From: Lobulomyces angularis
Taxonomy: Eukaryota; Chytridiomycota; Chytridiomycetes; Lobulomycetales; Lobulomycetaceae
Direction: 5' to 3'
NCBI GenBank assembly: GCA_027604685.1
Contig: JADHYX010000028.1
Coordinates: forward strand, 1 to 64,000
Length of the DNA stretch: 64,000 nt
Notes under the pieces: generated by a model
Told to the model about the DNA's origin: nothing
Seen by the model: the letters and a program-made list of their open reading frames with translations, nothing else
Databases searched by the model: none
Made by a program: the position numbers and the translations under genes
Shown here: positions 36,515 to 47,523 of the stretch, piece after piece
How the letters are laid out: the number at the start of each line of letters is the position of its first letter
Position numbering within the stretch: the stretch's first letter is position 1

Positions 36515-38566
36515 ATGAAAAATTTTGTTATCTTTAATATTTTAATTTTGATTGTATTTTCCAAATCAAGCGTCCAAAAAAGAAATGTTTTAAGTGGTAA
36601 GCAAATTTTTCATTAAAAGAACTATTTCTTTAATTTTATAGCTGCTGAGTACTATATAAAATCTTTACCTGGATTATCTCAGGAAGATTTTGATCTACTC
36701 ATCATGCACTCTGGGTAATGACTTATGTTCTTTTTAAGTTAAATTTTTTTTTAATTCTTTTATAAAATAATTTACAAAGTCACATAAATGTTGAAGAATC
36801 GCGGAATGCCAATGTATTTTTTTGGCTAGTGCAACATCATCACAAACTAAATAAATCCCACATAGTTATTTGGCTAAATGGTGGCCCAGGATGTTCGAGG
36901 TTTGAAAAACTGAACACAACATTAAAATAATCACTGTTAGCATGGATGGAATGTTTTTGGAAAGTGGTGCATTTCGATTATTAGATAACGGTAATTTGGC
37001 TTTAAATAACTATAGTTGGTATTATGATGCAGATTTGTTATTTGGTACCAAATTTAATATTCTCATTTCATTTAATGTTACAATAAGTCGATCAGCCTGT
37101 AAACACCGGATTTAGCTATTCGAATGCAGGTGGAACTCCTAAGTCACAACCAGAATTAGTAAAGGACTTTATTCTGTTCTTAGAGCTTTTTTTTCAAATT
37201 TTTCCACAATTAAAAAGAAGTGAAATTATTATAGCTGGCGAAAGTTTTGCTGGTACATATATACCGTATATCGGGGATGGTATACTAAAAGATAAGAATA
37301 ACAACTTTAAGGTATGTTTTTTGAAAAAAATTAAAGTTTAATGTGTTAAGTTGAAAAGTTTACTTATTGGAAATGGTTGGATTGATCCTTTGCGTCAGTA
37401 CGAATCTTACATACCATTTGGTTTGGAAAAAAATTTATTGGGAGAGCCATATTTGTCACAAGCCAAAAAGATTTGGGAAAATTGCAAAAAGCATTATGAG
37501 CAAAAAAACACAATTAAGGACAACGTTTGCGAGGGAATTTTGGAAAAAATGTTAGACTTTTCCAGGGCAAAGTAATTATAACTATTACCCAAAACTAATA
37601 TTGTTCTTCCTTAAAGTGGCAAGATGTGTATAAATATGTATGATATCCGATTGCATGATGAAGGGCCAAATGATGGTTGTGGTTTATTCAAATGGCCGCC
37701 TGGACTAGACCTCTTAAACAAATATTTAGCTAGAGAAGATGTAATTGAAGCTATTCACGCTGGAGGAAAACTATCAAAGTGGCAGGAATGCTCTGGAACT
37801 GTCTCATACGCATTGGAGAATGACAAGAGCTTTCCTAGCTACACCTTACTTCCTGATTTACTTCAAAGGATTCCCATCATATTATTTAATGGAGATCAAG
37901 ACTTAATTTGCAATTACATGGGTATAGAAGCAATGATTAACGAACTGACTTGGAATAATGAAAAAGGTTTTGGAAAGGTTATAAGAAATTAAAAAAAGAG
38001 CAAATTCTTAAATTTTTGTTCTTAGGATTCTGTTAAAAAAAACTGGTTTTTTGGTGAACAGTTGTTGGGAACTTACGAAGCGAGGAAAAATTTAACTTAT
38101 GTGAAAGTGTTCAACGCTTCTCACATGGTTCCCGTAGATAAAGGAGCCGCTGGATTAGACATTTTGAATAGGATGCTAGGAGTCCAGGATGTCGTAAACG
38201 GAATTTTGATGGACGTAATTTTAATTTTTTGTTTTGAAATAATTTTCTTATTTTTATTTTACAGATTGATTTAAAGAAAGTAGAGAACACCACAGATGGT
38301 GCAGGGCATTTTATAGATAACCCAAAAGAAGCTGATGATAATTTATCTTTTTCATTAAGGTAATTTTCACAATTTACACTTGTTTTTATTAATCATATTT
38401 CAGCGCATTTATCTTCATATTTTTTTTAATCATAATATCTGGAATATCTGGTATATACCTGTATAGAAAAAAATATATGAGAAGTAGAGGAATATACAGA
38501 AACAATGGTGGTGGCGCCGAGTGGCATGAATTAGCAACTAATGAAAGAGATGAAGAACAATTTTAG
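36515..38566 (+). CDS. KEX1: KEX1-like serine carboxypeptidase, membrane-anchored
   Basis: Secretory-pathway (late Golgi) carboxypeptidase that trims C-terminal basic residues from pro-proteins. About 560 residues, about ten exons. Signal peptide: MKNFVIFNILILIVFSKSSV. Peptidase S10 blocks: SHIVIWLNGGPGCSSMDGMF (oxyanion region, intron inside SS/MDG), then LLFVDQPVNTGFSYSNAGG (joined across a 41-base intron), IIIAGESFAGTYIPYIGDGI with the catalytic Ser in GESFAG, LLIGNGWIDPLRQYESY, IILFNGDQDLICNYMGIEAM with the catalytic Asp, and FNASHMVPVDKGAAG with the catalytic His. After the domain comes an acidic stretch, one membrane helix (IFIFFLIIISGISGIYLY) and a basic cytosolic tail. This single-helix, short-tail form is what distinguishes KEX1 from soluble vacuolar carboxypeptidase Y. 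Confidence 0.95.
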
Positions 38567-39051
38567 AGGCGGCATGAAATCAGCTAGAACTGTGTAATTG
38601 TATTTATTAAGATTACTGACCACGATGATATATTGAAAAATCGTTGATCTTATAAACCTCCGAAAAATATTAAATTTTTTAACGAAAAAATAAAAGTATT
38701 TATTTTCAATAATGTAATTGATTTTTTTTTTTTTTTTTAATTCTGATTGTATTTGATTAATTGTATAAGTTGCTGTGAACTTTTTTACTGTAAGTGGAAT
38801 TTTTCTTTTCTAAAAATTTTTATGTCATAGTCACTACAATATGTAGAAAAGTAAAGTGATCAAAAGTAATTATTTATTATTTCTACTGTTAAAAAAAAAA
38901 AGAAAAAAGGAAATTATTATGCACAATAAAATGCAATCTAATTTGATAACGATAACGTATAAATCGCCAATATGAAACATTAAAAATTTCAACTTGAAGT
39001 TGCAAAAAATTCTAAAATAATCGTTAAATGTTGGAAATAAAGGACATATTT
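38567..39051. other. Convergent intergenic region
   Basis: About 485 bases between the 3' ends of the carboxypeptidase gene and the chromo-like gene. AT-rich, no gene seen. Confidence 0.6.
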
Positions 39052-39990
39052 TTAAAACGGTGAATCGATAGTTTTTTTTCCTACACCAAAGTATTCTTTT
39101 AAACTATTTTCAGCATTCCTAAACTCCAGTTCATTATTTTTTTCAGATTCAGAAAACGTTAAAAAATAAATTGGATTAATAGCATTGGTGAGACCTTGGT
39201 ATCCTTTATTTAAAGTCTGTATTAAAACTTTAATTAATTTTAATCTATTTTTATAAATATTTTGAACTTCTTCTGTTTCCATCTCAAATTTTTCGTAAAA
39301 ACTTAATTTTTTTTCCAAAAATTCATGATCATTTCTAAAAAAAAATAAAATAAAATAAAAAAATGGATTAAATTTAGTGTATTAAAAAATAATTAAAATC
39401 TATATATAAAAGTTTTTTTAAAGTTTTGTCACCTCCTTGAACAATTTAACAATGGATGATAAGTGGCACTCTCACATAGCCAGCACTCTGGTATATTAAT
39501 AGAAAAAGTATTGAAGTTTTTATTCAGATTCGCTTCTGGAGATTTTGAGTTGGAGTGTTCACCAGAAGGAAATCCTTTTCGCGACAGATTAAGTTGCAAA
39601 TTTTGCGGTATCCTAGCTTTATCTGCATTTTCCAAAAAATTTTCAGTATCATTTTTTGGTATTGTTGGTTTATAAGTAGTACTAGTGTTATTTTTTTTTA
39701 ATTCAACAGTTTGCGGAGTTAATAAAACTGCAGAAGGCTTAAAATCTATACGTTGTATTTCCTCACTTTTTGAAAACAAATCAGAATGGATGTATTCCTC
39801 TATTAACTCAACATAATTAGATAACCTCTCTGTAACTTCCTGAATTTTTTAAAAAAATTTAAAAATTTTAATAAAATTATGAAAGGATTCATACCCAAGT
39901 TTTACTATTATCACTCCACAACAATTGGTAGGTAACAGCGCCTTCTTTGGAGGTCTTCATATCAACAATTTTAGTTGGATATGAACTCAT
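39052..39990 (-). CDS. Chromo-like domain plus CCHC zinc-knuckle protein
   Basis: Three exons, about 260 residues. Residues 1-55 read as a chromo/chromo-shadow-like domain: MSSYPTKIVDMKTSKEGAVT, YQLLWSDNSKTWE joined in phase to VTERLSNYVELIEEYIHSD. These show the characteristic strand pair, WxDxxxTWE and final helix. A Ser/Lys/Asn/Pro-rich linker follows, then CWLCESATYHPLLNC, a C-x2-C-x5-H-x4-C knuckle (one residue longer than the retroviral-type spacing), then a helical C-terminus (FLEKKLSFYEKFEMETEEVQ, LKLIKVLIQTLNKGYQGL). Chromatin binding is the natural guess. I know no family with exactly this order, so the function is open. The domain call is moderate because the aromatic cage cannot be checked. 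Confidence 0.6.
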
Positions 39991-40570
39991 ATTTGTTTTT
40001 GTTATGTATGTAAAGAAATTTTTTATTTTATAAAATAAAAATTTTATTTTTTTAAATAATAATAATGTGAAAAAAGTTGGTTTAAAATTGTTAACGAAAA
40101 AAAAGAAAAATTAGATATAATTTTGATGATGGAGCAATAAAAAAAAAAATTTATTCAAATTTTTATTCTTGTTTTGTCAAAAATAAAAAAAAAAAAGATA
40201 GTAAAATTCGTTACTCTAAAAACTTAAATTGAAGAATTTGAAGTTCTTGAACAACTACACATTTAAAACTTCATTCATAAAAATACATGGTTGAACTTAA
40301 TTGTTTAAAGTAAGCTCCTTTTCAATTTTTTTCAGAAGTTATAGTTGGAAATGTAATGTGCTAAAAGATTGAGTATATTATAGTGCAATTACTGTTGAAT
40401 AACATCTACTGATAACTGCTAGATAAAGAGCACCTTTTGTGTAGCAGCCGTTGTATGGAGCACAAGACCATTAGTAAACTTTTATATTTCTGATTGGTTA
40501 AGGAACAACAGAAAACATTATTAAAAAATTACAATAAATAAATCAGATATTATGTAACTTTGAATTTACA
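39991..40570. promoter_or_regulatory. Divergent intergenic region
   Basis: About 580 bases between the starts of the chromo-like gene (-) and the multi-pass protein gene (+). No ORF or RNA seen. Presumed promoters. Confidence 0.5.
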
Positions 40571-41808
40571 ATGAGTAACATTACTTTAGTTGAGTTAATA
40601 TTGAATGCTCTAACTGCGTTGGTTTCGATTGCTTCATTTGTGCTATCATTTTTATATGCTGAACATAGTTTGAAGTTGCAAATCATTTTAAGATTTGGAG
40701 CAATATTTAGTTTTTTTTCCTGTTTATTTTATACACCAGATATAATTTCCAAGACATATTTTGTTGACTACTTCAATTCCGAGGAGGGATCTACTTTTCA
40801 AAACATCTCATCTTTTCTGGATGTTAACTTTTACCTAGGTGCGCTTTGCTGTTATTCTTTTTATTCACTCTATCGGTAAACAATATATTACTATTGCAAC
40901 TTAAATATACTAATTTTTCTTTAATTTAGATTTAAAATAATAGGTGATTATCAAAATCTTTTACTTTTGATACTATTTTTTAATTTTTGCTATCCTTAGG
41001 TTCTATGGTCCAATTTCCTACTATAATTGAGCGCTTTCTCTTGTATCTCTATTATATTTTGTACATTCCTGCGTTCCTTGTTGGGATACCTATAATGGTT
41101 TGGTGTGATTTTTGTGAAGATTGCCATTGTAATGAAATTGCCTATGAAATTTTTGCAAACTATGGTAAATGCAATCCTAAATTATCTAACTTTCGCCGGT
41201 TTAAATAGTTACCACTGTCGCTGTCTACTTATATTCAATTGCGGATATCTTATTGGGTATGAAAACTTGATCTTTTTTTCTTATTTTTTTAAAAAAATAA
41301 AATTAATTTAGCTGTGATTGTTGTTGTAAAGATTTTATTAAAAAAAACAAGCAAGTTGAATAAGCAAAAAAACACACATGTAATATTGGAAATAACTAAA
41401 AAGATATATTGTTTGCTTTTGTTTTGGATTCTAATATGCATTATCACTTTAATTACTACAGTAATTGCAATGGTTTTTATAGATGACTTAACTAACGTAT
41501 TTTACAACATAAGCTATTTCTTTAATGCACTGGAAGTAAAAAAAATAAAAAAAATTCATTTTTACTAACCTGTTTAGATGATTTTATCCCAAACGTTACT
41601 CATCAGAATTAAAAAATATCTAATAATGATCTTGCAGCTGGACGGCAAGTCTACATCTAGCGAATTTCACAGCAATACCGCTGCTCCAATAATCTTGAAT
41701 TGTTCCTCAGATTTTCGCTTAAGTTTTCGTTGGTTTGCCAGCGCTAATGGAGCCACCTCAGCAGCCAAGCCTACAGCTACAGAAATACCAGCGGATACTG
41801 AAAAGTAA
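40571..41808 (+). CDS. Multi-pass membrane protein, about seven helices (candidate receptor)
   Basis: Six exons, about 330 residues, no recognised family. Hydrophobic segments in order: ILNALTALVSIASFVLSFLY; LQIILRFGAIFSFFSCLFYT; VNFYLGALCCYSFYSLYR; after two in-phase introns ERFLLYLYYILYIPAFLVGI; TTVAVYLYSIADILLAVIVV; KKIYCLLLFWILICIITLIT; and a last segment NISYFFNALEMILSQTLLI. A Cys cluster (WCDFCEDCHCNEIAYE) follows the fourth helix. The C-terminal 60 residues are Ser/Ala/Thr-rich and soluble. Seven helices, an extracellular-like N-terminus with an N-glycosylation site (MSNIT) and a Ser/Thr tail suit a G-protein-coupled receptor, and an RGS protein sits 40 kb away, but the family is not identifiable by eye. 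The last exon's frame is the least sure part. Confidence 0.6.
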
Positions 41809-41994
41809 ATTGTGATCTACAACTTTTCCTTAATTTTTTATTATTATCATACTGTAACATAATTATACAAAATGCACCAATATATTATAAAACTTTATAT
41901 ATATTTTATTGTTAAAATTGCGATTATAGATTCTGTAAAAAAAATGAACAATTAAAAAAAAAGACTTTAAACAATACATCTGTAAATCCATATT

Positions 41995-42928
41995 TCAAGA
42001 TCTTGAACGCCGCCTAAAAGAGGATTGTCCATCTCTAGACGTCCTTTTATCCTTTTCGCTACTTTTTCTCCTTGGTGACTTACTTCTTCGAGGTGATTTA
42101 CTTCTTGATTTACTTCTTGATCGTGACCTACTGTAACTACTTCTGGAACTGTAACTACTTCTAGAGCTAAGAGATCTACTAGATCTACTTGATGCAGTTC
42201 TGGAACGAGATCTACTTCTCCTCCGTCTACTCCTAGATCTACTTCTTCCACGTCGCGTATCAGGTTTATAGTATCTACTGCTATCTATCCTTCCTCTGGA
42301 CGGATAGCTAGAGCTATTGTAATTCGATCTACCACCGTAACCACCACTTCTGGTATCTCTGCTTCTTGGCGATCTCGGTACTGGTTTCTTTTGTGCTATC
42401 AATATTTTCAAAATTGTTCCATCCATTTGCCCACCGTTCATATACTCTATTGCATTTGATGCATCTTTACTATTTGTAAATTGAACATATGCTATTTTTT
42501 TGTTTGTATTGGCTAAAAATTTGTTAGAGTTGGATCAATTAAACGAAAAACCAAGCAATATTATATATAGTTACTTCTTTTATCGAATGGTATTTCTACC
42601 GAAGAAACTTCACCATAAGCTCCAAAAATTTCTTTCAACTTAATAAAAAAACTGATTAACATAGGTTTGTTTCAAATTAAAAAACAACAATAATATTTTA
42701 AGTAAATAGTGATAATTTTTGAGACATACATGATCGTCATTGATATTTTTTGATATTCCATTAATGAAAATTCTACTAGGGCTAGGACTTTTTGATCTCT
42801 TTACAGGACTTCTAGACCTTGACCTTGATCTAGAGCGTCTTCTTGATATTCTAGCTGGGCTTCTAGACCTTGATCTGGATCTAAATACAATGTTAATTTT
42901 TTCAAATTGAATTAGCTCACCTAGCCAT
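41995..42928 (-). CDS. RNPS1-like SR-related RNA-binding protein
   Basis: Splicing and exon-junction/ASAP-complex factor with one RRM and an RS tail. About 265 residues. The first coding exon is 8 bases (ATG GCT AG, 42921-42928), then a 40-base intron. Residues 3-30 are Arg/Ser repeats (SRSRSRSPARISRRRSRSRS). The RRM reads SRIFINGISKNINDDHLKEI, EVSSVEIPFDK, KKIAYVQFTNSKDASNAIEY and MNGGQMDGTILKILIA, matching RNPS1 including the GGQxDG turn. The C-terminal 120 residues are RS, RD and RG repeats (TRRGRSRSRSRRRRSRSRSR), encoded by an imperfect TCTAGA-rich minisatellite. Nuclear. The closest family is RNPS1; other single-RRM SR proteins are possible but less like it. Confidence 0.85.
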
Positions 42929-43596
42929 TTTTAATTTTTACAATTTTTTTTTGGTTACACCAAGTGTTAAATTCAACAGCTTTGTTTTTGGTTCTTTATT
43001 AAAACAGAACTACAACTTTTCTACAATGTGCTGTTTTATTTAAGCAATGTCATTTTAAATTAATATACATTTTAAAATTAGAAGAGTTCCTTTTTTTTGA
43101 AAAGTATGTTTTTTGGTACATTTTACATTGATTAATTCTTGTTTTTATTTCGTTAATATTAATTTAATACTAGAATTCAAGAAATAATTATGTTATAAAT
43201 TGTTTTATATAAAACAATCTGTTTACATGTAGTGAGGTCCTCCCTTAAAAACCTGTAAAATGCTTCATGATTTCTTAAGAAAAGTAGAAGCATACAAAAG
43301 TTTACCTGTAGTTATGATATGTTGTTTAGTCAAGGAAATATGTATAATATTAGTTATTTAACTAAATTTCTACTGGTGTTTACAGAAATGTACAGCAATT
43401 CCAAAAGGTACTGGAATCGGCTTTAAAAGAATGTGTGTGGAAATTAATTTATTTGATTTTTGTATGTGAAATATTACATTATTACTTCAGAATAATCGAG
43501 TTTCTGACATTAAGTTACTTTGGACACATAGCTCCAATCTTCAGTTTTTATAGAATCTGAACTCGTCAGTTTTACTTTGTTAACTTCTAGTAGGGG
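42929..43596. other. Intergenic region
   Basis: About 670 bases between two minus-strand genes. No ORF or RNA seen. CTGTTTACA near 43210 resembles the core of the shared element but the flanks do not match. Confidence 0.5.
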
Positions 43597-43848
43597 TTAT
43601 GATATAGTTGATTTAGACAATTCAGAACTCTCATTTATTCTGGAAACATAACTTAACGACCTTTCAATGTTGAATTTGATGAGAGCCAGAGGTGTAGTAA
43701 GACTCAACACGATATAATAAGTTGTAGTCGATACGAGTAAATAAAAATTTTTCGTATTGTTATCATTTGTTGTGATAAAAACCTTCTTTTTCTTCAGGTG
43801 TCCTTTTTTGAACTGTGCCGAAGAAGGCATTTTTTCGAAATTATGCAA
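43597..43848 (-). CDS. Small single-helix membrane protein, hypothetical
   Basis: Single-exon ORF of 83 codons, or 77 if the second Met is used (MPSSAQFKKGHLKKKKVFIT). A basic N-terminus precedes one hydrophobic segment (FYLLVSTTTYYIVLSLTTPL), then a polar, Ser-rich tail. Nothing recognised. It is divergent from the next gene with 95 bases between start codons, an arrangement that many real gene pairs here share, and its composition is less A/T-run-like than shadow frames. It could be a small mitochondrial or ER membrane subunit. A chance ORF is not excluded. Confidence 0.4.
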   Translation of the reverse strand: MHNFEKMPSSAQFKKGHLKKKKVFITTNDNNTKNFYLLVSTTTYYIVLSLTTPLALIKFNIERSLSYVSRINESSELSKSTIS

Positions 43849-43943
43849 ATCAGAAAATATATAAAATGTTTAAAAGTTGAGCTTATATTTTCTTTTAATT
43901 AAATTTTTAAAAATAACATTGTTTATACGATATTTTAATTAAA

Positions 43944-45597
43944 ATGGAGCATGACAAATTGAAAGCAGAATTAGAAAGAAACAGTGATGCAAGAGCAAGA
44001 TTTTTGATTGACTCAGAGATCATTGATAAAGAAGAACAGAAGAGTTTTAGAGAAAAAGTTAAATTTTCTATTGGAACACTTGGCGCGCTGGTTCTACTTT
44101 ACGTATTTGCTAGAATGTACTTTTATCCTGCCACTGAGCGTGATTTGGTCAAATACCCCCAACGTTTACTCCAGGACGAATATGACAGAAACATTGAACC
44201 TAATTTGCCAAATATGCCACAGTACTTAAAAAATAGTCACTTTGGTTGGTTAAAGGGTAAAAGTAGGGATGAAGATCGTGACAGAACTGAAATTAATGTA
44301 AAGTAAACAGGGTGTTTCCTCAATTTAAATTTCTATTTTTAGTTTGAAAATTTTCGACCTGATGAAAATTTTAAAATGAATGAAAAGATTAAGGAAGTAA
44401 TAGTTAACTACAACGGATATACTGTAAAAGAAGACATTGTTTTTTTTTTTTTAATTTTTGATTTAATAGGAAGGCTTGCTTAACTTAGTTGTTCAAGATG
44501 ATGAGAAGGTATCCCTTGAGATTGACTATAGACTTTCTTCCAAGAACAGCAAAAAATTAATTAAAGACATGTCATTTAAACAAAAAAAGGATGGTGATGC
44601 ATATATTATTGAAATCAATGTAATTATTAGTAATAATAAATTTGGTAACTTATTGAATTAAGGTCCCGAGAAAGGATGAACTGGATCTAAGTGGTTGTAT
44701 TATTGATCCTGAGCATGATTATGGTAAATTAAGGAAATATTACAAGCGCAAAGGTCATGATTGTGAAACTATTTTAGTAGATATGACGTTAAAAGTAATT
44801 ATTTTTTTAATTTTTAACATTCACTATTTTGTGATTTTCTAGATTCCAAAAAAACTTAAAAAATTGAAATTTAGTAGCAGTACGAAAATCAATTTGGAAT
44901 CCTTAAAAAAAAACGAAAATTTGAAATTGGAGGAGCTCTTTATTGAAACTAGTGGCCAAATCACATTAAATTCGGTAGTACTGATACTTTTTTATTTATT
45001 GATTATTTTATGATATTTAGTTAATTAAAGTTGAAAAGTTAACAAAAATCATTTCAAATTCAAGAATCTCGATTTTAAGATTAGAATCGTTGGAATCTGG
45101 TGAAATTAGATCTGTTAAAAATATTTTGTTAGTAGACTGTAAGTTTGAGAAATTAAGAGTTAGATCACAGTACGGTTTGATTTATGGAAATCTGGAAATT
45201 GAAAAAGATTTAGAGGTGTTAGCAGAATTTGGAGATATCAACATTTCAAGACTTAAATTTAGTAAACATGCTAAAGTTTCTATTAAAAGATTAAGTCAAT
45301 TGCCCGGTGATGTTACTGTTGGTTTGGTAATTATTCAACAAATTACATGAAAATTCTCTTATTATCGTTTTAAAGGAACACTTCAAGGGTAGCTTTCTAA
45401 TTGATACTAAATTAGGAGAAGTTAGCTTGTTGGGAGATAATTTTAGAGTTACAAAAAATATTGAAAAGGGTGGTATTGTTAGAGAAAGAATTGTGGAAGG
45501 TACCATTGCCAAAGGAAAAGAGGACCAATTACTTAATGTAAAAAGTAACCATGGGGATGTGGTTTTGGTGTTGTTAGATTGGGATGAAAAATTGTAA
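43944..45597 (+). CDS. Membrane-anchored beta-strand-rich protein (DUF4097-like repeats), unknown
   Basis: About seven exons, about 470 residues. The N-terminus is charged and cytosolic-looking, followed by one membrane helix (FSIGTLGALVLLYVFARMYF) and, on the far side, a region ending NMPQYLKNSHFGWLKGK. The rest is a ladder of short beta strands: IIEINVPRKDELDLSGCI, ISILRLESLESGEIRSVKN, ILLVDCKFEKLRVRSQYGLI, VLAEFGDINISRLKFSK and LIDTKLGEVSLLGDNFRV. The alternating hydrophobic pattern and recurring G-[ED]-[IV] steps resemble the putative adhesin DUF4097 solenoid, which is uncertain. Introns were placed by phase (for example AAT|GTAAAG at about 44298, joined to FENFRPDENF). No signal peptide; a type II membrane protein with a large lumenal or extracellular domain is likely. 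Confidence 0.65.
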
Positions 45598-45861
45598 AAA
45601 ATAATAAATGAGTTATTATTTTCTTAGTTTCTTGTTTTTTTTTTTTGTTATAACTTTTATAAGTTAAAATAAATATTATTGAAATGTTTCTAAACTCTAA
45701 ATTACACTACCGAAATCACTTTAACATTATCCTTTTTTACTTGTAATAAAAATTTATCAAATTAAAATACATAAAATAAATTACAAATTACTAATGTATA
45801 TTTTTAATGTTTTATAATTTTTTATTGTTACATTGATTATCCTCAGTAAAATTTTTTTTTG

Positions 45862-46854
45862 CTAATGTTGCAGAAACTTTGAAAAGCTTTGCGACAAATA
45901 ATTACTCAAAGATTGAGGTTGGGACTGATGTTTGCTCAGTACTACATTATTTTTCTAAAAAATAAAACATTTCAAATGTAAATAAATCAACTCGACAAAT
46001 TTTACCTCATTGTTTTCTTCTTTCAAAAGATTTTCTCTAATATTTTCGTACTCGTCATCACTTAATTTGGTAAAAAGTAAACTACAGTTCGCATCTAAAC
46101 TTTCATTGTCACTGAAAAGAAAAATAATTAAAGATAAAACGCTATAGGTAATACAATAGTGTATCAGGAGATGAGCTAAGTTGTGCACATTGCCCAGCTA
46201 ATTTAGCAAAAGCTTCCCTTTCTGTGAAAAACATGGAATACGCTTCTTTATTTAAACAATACTGCTCTATAAAAAAAAAGTTAAAAAATTTATAGAAAAA
46301 GTTTTTATAAAAACCTTGTAAGTTACTTAAAACAGCTTCTTTAAAGCAATTTTTTAAATAATGTAAAACATGACATATAAAATCTTTTTGCGGTCGCCAT
46401 TTAGAAAATTGCTGCTTTAAACTAAACTCTCTATCAAAATTTGTTGATATTAACGGATGAAACATATCAGTGATAAAATTGATTTTGGGTCCTTCCAAGG
46501 GATAGCTTTCAGGTATCGTTAATTTAAATTTAAACACCCCTTCTTTGTAGTAGCCTCTAAAAAGTTGAATTTAAAGCTTTAATTGAGTAAAATATCAAAA
46601 ACATTCTTACCTGTGAATAAAAATTACACCATACCATTCATATAAATTATTGACAACAGGCATGACGTAGAGACCAGCCGGCAAATGGTTTGGGGTAGAT
46701 AGATTTTTACTACGAGAGGAAATAATAAATTACTGGAAACCAATTAAAAAAATGCTTACTATTCTATCATTAACTCAAATCTTCGAAAATAAGCAGAAAA
46801 AAAATGCTTTGATAATGCATTTTCTTCCTTTTTATCCTCCTCTTTCGTCTCCAT
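45862..46854 (-). CDS. FTS/AKTIP-like inactive E2 (UEV) protein
   Basis: Ubiquitin-conjugating fold without the catalytic Cys. Animal AKTIP/FTS joins Hook and FHIP proteins in the FHF complex that links early endosomes to dynein. About 260 residues, six exons. The first exon begins METKEEDKKEENALSKHFFS and joins across an intron to IEYKNLSTPNHLPAGLYVMP. The core is YEWYGVIFIHRGYYKEGVFK, LTIPESYPLEGPKINFITDM and FHPLISTNF (HPL in place of the E2 HPN, and no Cys in the following positions), then SKWRPQKDFICHVLHYLKNC, the FTS-specific KW segment. An internal exon gives EQYCLNKEAYSMFFTEREAF. The C-terminal tail is Asn/Gln/Ser-rich. It is divergent from SEC61 gamma, with 104 bases between starts. 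Confidence 0.85.
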
Positions 46855-46958
46855 TATTGGTATATGTATGTGCAATAAAAATTGGAATTTGTTGTTTTAT
46901 TTTATCTTTGTATCACATCAAAATATCTAAAAAATTTCAATTTTTTTAGTAAAAAGAA

Positions 46959-47273
46959 ATGGTAAAACTACTGATAGTTCCTTTAATATCTAATCATTAC
47001 GTTATATATTTGGCAGGACAATTTTAGTGAACTTATTGAAACACCCAAAGCCTTTGCTAAAGATAGTATTCAACTGATCAATAGATGTACAAAACCTGAC
47101 AGACGAGGTAAACTTACACCAAATGAACCTTTTTTTTTTAACAAATGTTTATAGAATTTTTGAAAATTTCTTATGCTGTAGCGATGGGTTTTTTTTTAAT
47201 GGGTTTCATAGGATTTTTTGTTAAATTAATTCACATTCCAATAAATAATATTATAGTGGGTGGTACACATTAG
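46959..47273 (+). CDS. SSS1: SEC61 gamma / SSS1, translocon subunit
   Basis: Tail-anchored third subunit of the ER Sec61 protein-conducting channel. 68 residues in three exons. The first coding exon is only ATG (46959-46961), then a 55-base intron (46962-47016), then GAC AAT TTT. The product has [20 protein letters not shown] (nearly invariant in the family), joined across a second intron at about 47108-47153, then [20 protein letters not shown] and [14 protein letters not shown], the diagnostic membrane end. Retaining intron 1 reads ATG plus 21 codons to a TAG just past the acceptor, so unspliced RNA cannot make the protein. Length and motifs match the family fully. Confidence 0.97.
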
Positions 47274-47523
47274 GAGATAACTATGAATCGCAATTTAAAC
47301 CTAGTGATTTATTGATTTAGAATAATTTTTGTATAAAATGCTATCTATTATTTAGTGAAGAAAAAAAGTTAATTTTAATCATTATTCTTATTACATCTGA
47401 ATATATCATTTTTTTGAAAATTATAATAATTTACTTGCTTGTTGAATGAACAGTTTTGTTTTTTTAAATGCACCAAAATTGCTTTAAAAGCAATTTTCAA
47501 TTTTTTCCAGAAGAAAATTCCAA

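Noticed and set aside
41967..42251. Minus-strand open frame rich in Glu, Val, Asp
   Set aside because: Second frame of the RS-repeat minisatellite in RNPS1.
43206..43225. Third copy of the forkhead-like intergenic element
   Set aside because: Only CTGTTTACA is shared; flanking blocks are absent.
43597..43848. Identification of the small membrane ORF as a known subunit (for example of TOM or respiratory complexes)
   Set aside because: No diagnostic motif; kept only as a hypothetical gene.
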